Below, in pieces: positions 52,717 to 60,745 of a stretch of DNA of 64,000 nucleotides (its first letter is position 1; each line of letters starts with the position of its first letter). The translations under genes and the position numbers were made by a program. Below the pieces are notes generated by a model. That model did not search any database and was not told where the DNA came from. It saw only the letters and a list, made by a program, of their open reading frames with translations. This stretch comes from Psychrobacillus sp. NEAU-3TGS. Lineage in GTDB: Bacteria > Bacillota > Bacilli > Bacillales_A > Planococcaceae. Location of the stretch: contig NZ_JAPNOZ010000010.1 in assembly GCF_029955155.1 (NCBI RefSeq), forward strand, positions 465,661-529,660. The letters run 5' to 3'.

Positions 52717-55010
52717 GAATAAACAACCTCCTCTATTTCTATAATATTATTTACTTTTTGTTCAATACGTTCTAACCAAGCAAGTTTCTCTTTAGATTCT
52801 TGAATAAGCTGTTGAATGGACTCTGCATCAGCAGTATAGATTCCAAGTTCATTTAATTTGTCACGTAATATCTGATCGACTTGTTCAAATTTACGGTGAT
52901 AATCAAACTTTAGTAATTTCATTTTTTCTTTCGCTTCATTTTCTGTTTCTTTAACTAACTTTCTAGTATGCTCTTCTAAAAGTGTTACAAATTCATCTGC
53001 AATAACTTGAGCCTTAATTTTTTCTATTTCTTCATAAACATCTCTTGTTAGTTCTTTTTTCTTCCAAAATTTCAATTTACCAAAGAATCCCTCACGTTCA
53101 GGGTTTCGGTAAGTTTCTGTCCCTACTTTTACACGTTCAGTAAATGTTGCTGTATCAATGATCCGATTACGTTCGCTATTCAAATCAATTTCTGCTGCAA
53201 TTAATTCAAATGGCTCAAAAATTAAATCCTCACGGTTCATCCCATCTATAAGTTTCACAATTTTATCTTTGTATTCATTTAATAATTTCATTGCTGTTTC
53301 TACAAGTTGCTCATTAATAATCTTCTCTAAACCAGCGCTTAGTTTTGCATTTGCTTGCTTTGAATAGTTTGTCAGATTATTAATGAATGTATCTGCTTCA
53401 GCATGCGTAAACTCTTCATTAATAGTTCCTGTTAAAAATTCATCAATTGATTGTTGTTGTTCGTTTAACAATTTTTTCGACTCTTTTTTTACTTGTGGTA
53501 AGACATCCAGAGCATCTATTTTCTTTTTAAATTGCTCTGCCTCTTCTCCGGAGTTCAACTTTTCTTTTATTTGTTTTATTTGATTCTTAATTTGTTCATG
53601 ACGCTCGGTACTTTCAGCAATTAAATTTTTAGTTACCTCAAATGCTTTAGAACTTTCAAGTTTCTTTTGGAATGTATCTACTACATTTTTAATTTTGGCA
53701 GTTCGAGCATATTTTTCTACATATAATTTAATAGTCTCTTCAACCGCTGGAATCCCACTATGGATTAAAGCTGTGGAGAGATTTCCAATATCGCCGTCAT
53801 CCACTTGGTTATAAAGTTCTTGAAGCTTACGTTTAATACTCGGTGTCAACGTAGCATATTTCTCCAAATGAAGCTGATTATTTCTGTTTAACTTACGAGC
53901 AGTCATTAAAATTTCATCTTCTAAATCTTCATCAATGTCACTTGGATTATTTAGTAATCCCCGAATATCGAGTGCAGATAAAGCTGCCGTCGGGAATAAA
54001 TTAGGTTCATGGATACCTCGATCAGCCAAATATTTTCGTACCTTTGCTAATGATACCTCTACATTATCGTCTCCCTTACGGAATTGATCTAATTTATTTA
54101 CGACAAATAAATAGCGATCTTTCGACTGCTTGCCTCCCACTTTCATACTGTTAGCTACTGCATCTAATAGTTTCGAATCGTCATTAACCCCTAATTGTGT
54201 AGCATTTAATATATATAATACTAATGCTTTAGAAGATTCATCTAAGTTTTTAAAGGTAGTTTTTAAATGACTCTCGTCTCGTGAGTTATTTGGTCCGGGC
54301 GTATCAATCAGCACTAAAGACATTTCATCAGATGATGTAAATGGAATATTACCTTCTAAACAAATGGTGGAAACAGTTTCATCTGCATTTAATTTTGCCA
54401 TACTCTCCAATTGTACGTCTGTTACACTTGTTATTTTATTACCTTGGTCATCATAAGCTATTGCAAAGAATTCTTCGTCATCAGTATCTTTAATACGAGA
54501 AATTGTTGCAGTGCATGCCTCTTGACTAGATGGCATAATTTTGCGTTGTAAAAGCGAGTTAATTAACGTTGACTTTCCTGCACTCATAGTAGCCACAACT
54601 GTAATTTCAAATTCATCATTTAATGCTTTATTAAAGGCATCTTGTAAATCTTTTGTTTTAAGTTCTTCAATTGGTCCATTAATAATTTCATTAAATACTT
54701 CTTCAATGGCAAATTCCATATGTGCTACTTCTTTAATTGGTAAGTGTATTGGGTCTATCTGAATACCTGTTTCACTAGCTTTCTTCACTGCTTCTTGAAT
54801 ATCTTCAAAATCCATCAAAGTTCCTACAAAAGTAAGTTCAAAATTTTCTTCATTACATTCTTCTTGTAAAAAGACAGGCAATTGCTCTACCCATTCTTGT
54901 AATCTCTTCGAACCTACATTCAAAATACTGTTCTCTGCAACTTTATTATCATCAATTAATATTAATGTTTCTAATTTATAAGGATTATATTTAATAAATA
55001 CTTTAGCCAA
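52713..55010 (-). CDS. Dynamin-like GTPase, 765 residues
   Basis: A TTG at 55010, eight bases after AAGGA, gives the start MAKVFIKYNPYKLETL; the frame to 55031 includes that site. After an N-terminal domain (1-130) comes a dynamin-type G domain with G1 TMSAGKSTLINSLL, the G2 threonines in EACTATI, G3 LIDTPGPNNS and G4 VVNKLDQF. The long helical stalk runs to the end and includes a polar region KLKFWKKKELTRD that may be a membrane-binding tip. Bacterial dynamins remodel membranes, and several act in phage defence. The gene overlaps the restored end of the first GTPase gene. Confidence 0.88.
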   Translation of the reverse strand: MAKVFIKYNPYKLETLILIDDNKVAENSILNVGSKRLQEWVEQLPVFLQEECNEENFELTFVGTLMDFEDIQEAVKKASETGIQIDPIHLPIKEVAHMEFAIEEVFNEIINGPIEELKTKDLQDAFNKALNDEFEITVVATMSAGKSTLINSLLQRKIMPSSQEACTATISRIKDTDDEEFFAIAYDDQGNKITSVTDVQLESMAKLNADETVSTICLEGNIPFTSSDEMSLVLIDTPGPNNSRDESHLKTTFKNLDESSKALVLYILNATQLGVNDDSKLLDAVANSMKVGGKQSKDRYLFVVNKLDQFRKGDDNVEVSLAKVRKYLADRGIHEPNLFPTAALSALDIRGLLNNPSDIDEDLEDEILMTARKLNRNNQLHLEKYATLTPSIKRKLQELYNQVDDGDIGNLSTALIHSGIPAVEETIKLYVEKYARTAKIKNVVDTFQKKLESSKAFEVTKNLIAESTERHEQIKNQIKQIKEKLNSGEEAEQFKKKIDALDVLPQVKKESKKLLNEQQQSIDEFLTGTINEEFTHAEADTFINNLTNYSKQANAKLSAGLEKIINEQLVETAMKLLNEYKDKIVKLIDGMNREDLIFEPFELIAAEIDLNSERNRIIDTATFTERVKVGTETYRNPEREGFFGKLKFWKKKELTRDVYEEIEKIKAQVIADEFVTLLEEHTRKLVKETENEAKEKMKLLKFDYHRKFEQVDQILRDKLNELGIYTADAESIQQLIQESKEKLAWLERIEQKVNNIIEIEEVVYS

Positions 55011-55040
55011 TTGTAACTTCCTTCCCAACAATTAATTTTT

Positions 55041-56021
55041 CTACAGCAAGCATTCCGCATTTTTCCAATAATCTTTTTTAGTATCATTCGACTTTTCAAC
55101 GGAAAGTCCCTGATACCATGAAAGATCATACTGTTCACGATTAAACTTTCTTTTAAAATGTAAGATTTCTTCTTCTTCATCCTCATTTAATTCTTTACTT
55201 AATAATTCTTTTTTTAGTAAAAATGCTGCATATGCAGAAATTGGTTGAATTGTAGGAGTAGTAAATCCTAGTTCGTTTAGATAAAGTTCACATTTACTAT
55301 AACTTTCCTCAATAGAATCTTCCGACTTCCTATACTGATCAACTTTATTAATAACAAAAATAATTTTTTTGCTATCCACATGCTCTTTTATAAATTTCAA
55401 ATGTTGCAAATCATCATGCGTTCCCAAATGATTTCCATTCATTACATACAATAAAACGTCGAAATTATTCGTTTTGATAAGCGATTCTGTTAATTTCTTA
55501 TGGTCTGGATCTGCTGATGAGTTAACTCCAGGTGTATCGACTATTTCCCATAAATATTTATCATCCATATGAAACATTTTTGTATGCATATTTATTTCAT
55601 TACCTTTAAATTTATGTAATATATTATGTACGTCATTTTTAACTCTTACTCTAGTATTTTCGTAATGATAAATTACTTGATTACCTATAGTAGGATCTTC
55701 CGTAATAGTAAATCGTTTAGCTGTACAGGATTCATTACTAGTTGCCATAATTTTATTTCCTATTAACGCATTCACAAGAGTTGATTTTCCTGCGCTCATT
55801 GTTGCTGTCACTAAAATTCGCTTATTCACTCTGTTCAAGAATATTTTTTCAACCTCCTCCTTGTCTATATTTAACCGAGTACTTAATTCGTTAACAATAT
55901 CGTTTTGTTTTTTTGTCTTTATAATAATTTTGCTTAGAATACTAATTAATTCAAAAGCATATTCTCTATAACGTTTTAAATAGAGATTATTTTTTTTAAA
56001 AATACGTAGATTTTGATCCAT
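55041..56021 (-). CDS. Dynamin-like GTPase, short paralogue, apparently frameshifted at both ends
   Basis: The intact frame gives 326 residues: G1 TMSAGKSTLVNALI, ESCTAKRF, G3 IVDTPGVNSS, G4 VINKVDQYR, with no stalk. Coding similarity continues beyond both ends in other frames. Upstream, ATG 56166 begins MNLQSIKN and joins this frame if the A7 run at 56143-56149 is A6, adding helical residues YSTELEDSKIKLQHYATELF. Downstream, CGMLAVEKLIVGKEVTIG joins if the A5 run at 55060-55064 is A6, ending at 55003 with overlap into the next gene. The complete protein would have about 387 residues (55003-56166). It forms a pair with the large GTPase, as in two-dynamin systems. Confidence 0.75.
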   Translation of the reverse strand: MDQNLRIFKKNNLYLKRYREYAFELISILSKIIIKTKKQNDIVNELSTRLNIDKEEVEKIFLNRVNKRILVTATMSAGKSTLVNALIGNKIMATSNESCTAKRFTITEDPTIGNQVIYHYENTRVRVKNDVHNILHKFKGNEINMHTKMFHMDDKYLWEIVDTPGVNSSADPDHKKLTESLIKTNNFDVLLYVMNGNHLGTHDDLQHLKFIKEHVDSKKIIFVINKVDQYRKSEDSIEESYSKCELYLNELGFTTPTIQPISAYAAFLLKKELLSKELNEDEEEEILHFKRKFNREQYDLSWYQGLSVEKSNDTKKDYWKNAECLL

Positions 56022-56228
56022 GTAAAAATTTTCTTCTATTTCTTTATCAAATAACTCAGTTGCATAATGCTGTAGTTTAATTTTTGAATCCTCTAATTCC
56101 GTTGAGTATTTTTTGGTAAAGTAATAGATAATGGTTAACCAATTTTTTTATAGACTGTAGATTCATTCTTCAAATAAACACCTTCTTTAAAATTCTATAT
56201 CCAATAAAAAAATTTATTCAAGCTAAAT

Positions 56229-57203
56229 TCAACTTTCATAAGTACTCTTCATTTTAGTAATTTCTTCATGTAGCTCTGTTCTTAACTTTTGCGGTTCCAA
56301 AACTTCAATATGACGTCCTTGACTTAATAACCACATTTTTATACCTTCTCCATATACCTCGGCCATAAATTCTGTACAATTATTTACTTCCTTTACAATT
56401 CGGGCTGTTGGTAGTCTATCAAGTACAGATTGAGGCGATGAACCCGTAAATTTAAATTTAATCGTCATTAGTTCACCTGAATACATGAACTGAACTCGTT
56501 TTCGAAACTCTCCTTCTTGGAAGCGATTAGCATAAGGCATTTCAAATCTTCTATCTAAGACATTCAAACTCTTAACCCTGTCAATACGATATATGGTTGG
56601 AAAATCAAAATCATATTCTATTTGATAAGCAATCAAGTAGAAGTAATACTCGGAAAAAACAATACCTACTGGTTTTAATAATCGTTCTTTTCCAATTTGA
56701 TCAAATTCTTTTTTATATTGGATTTCAATTATTCTCTTAGAATAAATAGCCTGCGCTAAACTCCATAATAGAGAAGTTACAGATTTTTTATGAGCCAATT
56801 CTACATATAAATGCTTTTCATTTAATATCATTTGTTTCATAAAACGCTGATTATTTGGCTCTACTAGGTGAGTCAACTTTTCCGTAACACTTTGCATCTC
56901 CCACTTAGGAAATGCGCGAGATTCTATTAAGATTTTTACAATAGCAAAAATCTCATCATTTTTTAAAAATGAGGTTTTACTTGTATGTAGTAGATATTCT
57001 TTAGAAATTCGATTATATTCTAAAAACTCATTTTGTTTTTGTGTTTCCAAGTAATCTCGAAGATGTTTAATATCTCTTTGAATAGTCTTCTCATCTACCT
57101 GAAAACGCTGAGACTCTATTTTTTTATTAATCCCCCTCCCTTTACGTAAGTTTTCATACATAGATAAAATTCTACTAATTTGACTATGACTTTGATTAGA
57201 CAT
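56229..57203 (-). CDS. WYL-domain transcriptional regulator (YafY type)
   Basis: This 324-residue protein has an N-terminal HTH (INKKIESQRFQVDEKTIQRDIKHLRDYL), a WYL domain (YKKEFDQIGKERLLKPVGIVF, YFYLIAYQIEYDFDFPTIYR) and a WCX C-terminal domain. WYL regulators such as BrxR and CapW control phage-defence operons and bind ligands through the WYL pocket. It lies 62 bases before the restored start of the first GTPase on the same strand and is probably the first gene of the operon. A palindrome in its own promoter suggests autoregulation. Confidence 0.88.
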   Translation of the reverse strand: MSNQSHSQISRILSMYENLRKGRGINKKIESQRFQVDEKTIQRDIKHLRDYLETQKQNEFLEYNRISKEYLLHTSKTSFLKNDEIFAIVKILIESRAFPKWEMQSVTEKLTHLVEPNNQRFMKQMILNEKHLYVELAHKKSVTSLLWSLAQAIYSKRIIEIQYKKEFDQIGKERLLKPVGIVFSEYYFYLIAYQIEYDFDFPTIYRIDRVKSLNVLDRRFEMPYANRFQEGEFRKRVQFMYSGELMTIKFKFTGSSPQSVLDRLPTARIVKEVNNCTEFMAEVYGEGIKMWLLSQGRHIEVLEPQKLRTELHEEITKMKSTYES

Positions 57204-57231
57204 TTTACCTCTCCAAACAGTACTTTATAAG

Positions 57232-57268
57232 TATTATACAAAATCAAAAGGACATATAATGTCCTTTT
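57232..57268 (-). promoter_or_regulatory. Promoter and palindromic operator of the WYL gene
   Basis: On the minus strand a perfect TATAAT -10 (57232-57237) lies 29 bases before the ATG. Just upstream, covering the -35 position, is a perfect palindrome AAAAGGACAT/ATGTCCTTTT (57246-57255 and 57259-57268). A dimeric WYL repressor binding here would control the whole operon. The rest of the gap to 57546 holds only the promoter of the plus-strand lipoprotein. Confidence 0.65.
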
Positions 57269-57546
57269 AAAGACCTTCTTGCAATGTAAAGAATCTAGAT
57301 ACAATGGAATAATAGAGAATATGTAAATTATACCATGACAAATATACTAAAATACAAATTTCTCTTAATAAAATAGGCATTTGATTTCAGCAAATGTGTA
57401 ACCGCAGACGTATTTGGAGATAATCTTATTAATATTGTCTCAATTTGAAGCGTTTGTTTGCTAATTGTCGAGACAAGTTTAAACACGTAAAAAATAAGGT
57501 ACATATATATTAGTACAATACTAGATTATTTAAGGAGGAAGTTATA

Positions 57547-57825
57547 ATGATGAAAAGAAATAGAGTTGCTCTACCTTTAGCATTATCGTCTTTATTTATA
57601 TTAGGTGCATGTGGTGACGACGATACAGATGTGGATGAAATTGAAGTGAATGAACCAGTGATAGAAGAGGATGGAGAAAACGATGCAGGTGTTGAGAACG
57701 AAGTAGAAGTAAATGAAGAAAACGAAGCAAATGAAGAAAATGTGGAAGAAGTTGAAGAAAACGAGGAACCAGAAATGCAAGAAGAGGGTACCATAAACGA
57801 TTCAACGGAAGACACCAACGATTAA
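57547..57825 (+). CDS. Small acidic lipoprotein, 92 residues
   Basis: An AAGGAGG site precedes MMKRNRVALPLALSSLFILG and a lipobox LGAC, so the mature protein is a membrane-anchored lipoprotein beginning at Cys 22. The remainder is almost entirely Glu, Asp and Asn in repeated EVNEENEANEENVEEV-type units with no folded domain visible. The function is unknown; such acidic tails can bind cations or extend from the membrane. A strong terminator follows. Confidence 0.8.
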   Translation: MMKRNRVALPLALSSLFILGACGDDDTDVDEIEVNEPVIEEDGENDAGVENEVEVNEENEANEENVEEVEENEEPEMQEEGTINDSTEDTND

Positions 57826-57829
57826 ACGA

Positions 57830-57868
57830 AATCACTTTTCACTTTTATTAGTGAAGAGTGATTTTTTT
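57830..57868 (+). terminator. Terminator of the acidic lipoprotein gene
   Basis: AATCACTTTTCAC/GTGAAGAGTGATT (13-base arms, one G-U) with an eight-base loop runs into seven T. Confidence 0.9.
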
Positions 57869-57986
57869 ATTCGTTGAGGAGATTGTTTAAAACAGGTAAA
57901 TGAAAATAGATAATTTGAAAAAAGCTAGGACAAAAGTCTAATTCTCTTGCTATAATTAAATAAAAATTTATAAAGGAAGATTTTAC

Positions 57987-59300
57987 TTGAGAAAACTTAA
58001 GCTTATACATGTTTATCCCGTATTAGTATTGGCACTAATCACATGTGTTTTCGTTTCTATCAAAGTCTCTAAATTTAAAAATACAGTGGATCGCGTCGAC
58101 TTTTCCATTACAGCAGTTTCAATTGTCATAGCTATTGTTGCATTTGATATTGCAATGCGGACCTATGTATCCATCGATAGTGTAAATGCTGTTAACAAAA
58201 TGCAAGGTAACGTTTTAGAGAACACTGATTATGTAACTTCTATTCCTCTACTTCTAAAGAAGTATAATATGGAGGATGATCATAAAGTTTCCGAAAGATT
58301 GTACAGGGATTTAGAGATACTTTTTAAGAAAAATTCTAATACAGCAATTGAATTTGCAGATAATTTACAGTACTTCATGGATTTAATTGCATTTTTCCCG
58401 TCTTTATTAACCACCTCCAATAACAATCAACCAAAAAACATAAAAAAAATGAATGATATATTAACCATTGTGGATAAAAGGCTTAAGACTTTAATGGCAG
58501 TCAGTACTGGAAATTTACTGCTGATTGAAGAAACAGTTAAACTATTAAAACATGTCTTGAACCATCAAAAATTAGTAAATGCAGACAATAATAATATTCC
58601 TTCTTCCATTTTAGAAGTACGCGGAAATATACTTAAAAATCCTATATCTAAAACTGTTTACTATAATTATCTAGGCTTATACTATCGACAAAAAGCGCTT
58701 GATCTTATAATAAATCGCTTACGCCTTCAAGAAAGAGATTTATATGAAATAAACATAGCAAAAGGCATTATTAATAATATTCATATCCTTGATTACACTT
58801 CAAGAAATACTGTCATTATGTATTTAGAAGAAGCACAAAATGCCTTTCTAAAAGCTGCTATTTACTCAAAAGATGATATTATGTGGACTGGATTTATTTC
58901 ATTTAACCATGCAAGAGCAATGTTTTTTCTACAGCTATTTCAAGATGTCGATCAACAAGCGAATTGGATGGACCTCATGAATACATCTATTCATGCTCGC
59001 GAAAAATTAAACATCATTATAAACGACCTCTTAAAGGATAAACCAACAACGTTTTTTCAAAAAGCGTTCTATTTTGAGGAGTATTTTGCAAAATTAATAA
59101 ATGTCAATCTATGTATCGCTAGCAAAAAAGATATAGAAGCTACTTTAAAAGAAAAACAGTACCATTATCCACATTATGAAGGAATATTGCATGACCTTGA
59201 GCTAATGAATCCAACTGCAAGTATCTCCGATCGAATTCATAAATATCAACAACAGCTTTATCAGCACTTACAAGAGAATATGGAAAGTGAGACTATATAG
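57987..59300 (+). CDS. Unknown membrane-anchored protein, 437 residues
   Basis: The start is TTG 57987 after AAAGGAAGA. Two membrane helices near the N-terminus (IHVYPVLVLALITCVFVSI and FSITAVSIVIAIVAFDIAM) are followed by a long, helical, Lys/Asn-rich cytoplasmic region without recognised motifs. The pattern ALDLIINRLRLQERDLYEI and similar helices suggest TPR-like repeats, but this is uncertain. It stands alone with its own hairpin, next to the accessory operon. I do not recognise the family. Confidence 0.75.
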   Translation: MRKLKLIHVYPVLVLALITCVFVSIKVSKFKNTVDRVDFSITAVSIVIAIVAFDIAMRTYVSIDSVNAVNKMQGNVLENTDYVTSIPLLLKKYNMEDDHKVSERLYRDLEILFKKNSNTAIEFADNLQYFMDLIAFFPSLLTTSNNNQPKNIKKMNDILTIVDKRLKTLMAVSTGNLLLIEETVKLLKHVLNHQKLVNADNNNIPSSILEVRGNILKNPISKTVYYNYLGLYYRQKALDLIINRLRLQERDLYEINIAKGIINNIHILDYTSRNTVIMYLEEAQNAFLKAAIYSKDDIMWTGFISFNHARAMFFLQLFQDVDQQANWMDLMNTSIHAREKLNIIINDLLKDKPTTFFQKAFYFEEYFAKLINVNLCIASKKDIEATLKEKQYHYPHYEGILHDLELMNPTASISDRIHKYQQQLYQHLQENMESETI

Positions 59301-59307
59301 AAATAGT

Positions 59308-59357
59308 AAACGGTAAATAGCATCCACCTATCTCTAGGTGAGTGTTATTTACCGTTT
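59308..59357. terminator. Dispersed hairpin, long copy
   Basis: The core ATCCACCT/AGGTGAGT is extended by AAACGGTAAATA and TTATTTACCGTTT into a stem of about 22 pairs. It lies eight bases after the stop of the 437-residue gene and belongs to the family at 3758, 16453 and 24751. Confidence 0.7.
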
Positions 59358-59485
59358 ATTTAGCTCTTAGCTAAATCCCCACTTGTGTTTTCACCTGAAA
59401 ACTTTTTTTGCGTTGATAATAATACTAAAGTAAATTGAAAGAGCGGTATAGAACTTTTTAATTACAAGATATTTTTTCTAATCGG

Positions 59486-59950
59486 TTAATTATAATCCCA
59501 CAATATCCTCCACTCTTCTTCCTCTTTAACGACATATACTTCTTGTAGGAAGCTGAACTTTCCGTATTTTCCTTCATAGGTTTGAATAACATTAAATTTG
59601 TAGGCTACATCAAATGGTTGTAATTCTTCTGCCATTTTCCAATCCTTAACTTCACTGTTTTCCTCTATTGTAAATTGGAAAGTATCGGTACCAAAATGAC
59701 CAATAAAAACATGGTAACGATCAGCCATAAACTGTTCTTTACTCCATCTGTCTTTCATATAAGGGTGAAGTAACTCCCATGATTCAGCAAAGTGGCCAAT
59801 TTGTTCATGAGTATAAAACGCTTCTACTACTTTTTTAGATTGATAGCTCGGGGAAAACAGATAATTAACGGCACTTATCAACACAATTAATGAACAGAAG
59901 GATAGGATAATAAATATTAAGAGGATGCTTCTTTGCCTTTTTCTCATCAT
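59486..59950 (-). CDS. Membrane-anchored protein with NTF2-like domain, 154 residues
   Basis: An N-terminal anchor (RSILLIFIILSFCSLIVLIS) precedes an outside domain with a helix-rich start (VVEAFYTHEQIGHFAESWELLHPYMKDRWS) and strands ending EVYVVKEEEEWRILWDY. This pattern is typical of small NTF2-like or DUF4878-like extracellular domains. Function is unknown. It appears monocistronic. Confidence 0.75.
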   Translation of the reverse strand: MMRKRQRSILLIFIILSFCSLIVLISAVNYLFSPSYQSKKVVEAFYTHEQIGHFAESWELLHPYMKDRWSKEQFMADRYHVFIGHFGTDTFQFTIEENSEVKDWKMAEELQPFDVAYKFNVIQTYEGKYGKFSFLQEVYVVKEEEEWRILWDYN

Positions 59951-60129
59951 GCATATCCCCTTTGTTAAAATAATTTATATGAAGAGGATATGATTTTGAC
60001 AAGTTAATTATCCAACGAACAATATTTATAAATAATTTTATTTTTAAAATCTTTTCGTTGAGGAAAGCACATTTGTCATCGATATAGTTTCGAGTGATTT
60101 CTAATAAAGGAACAACTCAGCATTCGTAG

Positions 60130-60270
60130 CCTCTATCAGTTTTCTTAGCAGAAATTGAAATAGATGAAGAACTTGAAAAAGTATCTGCCGCATTCTTGAA
60201 GCAATATATGCAGACGGAGAATAGGAAATTATCATATAGCTATATGAAATTTAGAAATGGAGTTATTTGA
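60130..60270 (+). pseudogene. Short coding relic
   Basis: Forty-seven codons without a start read PLSVFLAEIEIDEELEKVSA, then AFLKQYMQTENRKLSYSYMK and FRNGVI before TGA. It looks like the 3' end of a lost gene. It lies in an 800-base gap (59951-60745) with no intact gene. Confidence 0.35.
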
Positions 60271-60301
60271 CGTTAATTGTTTCTAACAGAGGAACGCCAT
60301 T

Positions 60302-60583
60302 TTATTTATTTTTTGCATACTTTTGCTTCCATACCCTCTTCTCACTGAGGACTTTATCAACATCTACTTCTATCAAAACAAAGATATCCATAATAGACAA
60401 TTTCAATGTTGTTGCAATTGCATACTTATAAATTAGCTTCCAAGTAGACTTGTTTTGCAACAGGTTCATAAATCCTTTATAGGAAATATCTAATCCATAA
60501 GTATCAATAATTTGGGTATAAAGATTAATTTCAACGTCTGTAGAGGGAAGAACAAATAATCTAATACAAGGTTCGGTGCTAGT
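60302..60583 (-). pseudogene. Gene fragment, unknown regulator-like protein
   Basis: An open frame of about 93 codons without a start or ribosome site reads DVEINLYTQIIDTYGLDISY, then KGFMNLLQNKSTWKLIYKYA, then IATTLKLSIMDIFVLIEVDV and ends KYAKNK. Protein-like throughout, with a pattern reminiscent of small phage-type HTH proteins (a weak guess). The N-terminus may continue in another frame (VGELAPNLVLDYLFFP), so it is probably a frameshifted or truncated gene. Confidence 0.5.
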
Positions 60584-60745
60584 TCACCGACTACCACATA
60601 AATAAATTATAATAATGTTTTTTCTTTTTACATATATGTCCTGTTCAAAATCGTTCTAAGCAGCTGTAGCAAACAAAAAAATTAGCCGTATATTCAATTA
60701 AAAAATTGCTACTGTTGAAAAGGATGCATTCTTATTGCTCAATGT

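Noticed and set aside
52713-56166. Simple identification as Eleos (LeoA/LeoBC)
   Set aside because: Two dynamins are shared, but the HerA motor, membrane protein, nuclease and SUKH genes are coupled to them and are not part of that system as I know it.
57510-57818. Ser/Phe-rich 102-codon minus-strand frame
   Set aside because: It is the antisense of the Glu-rich lipoprotein, whose AAGGAGG site and lipobox decide for the plus strand.
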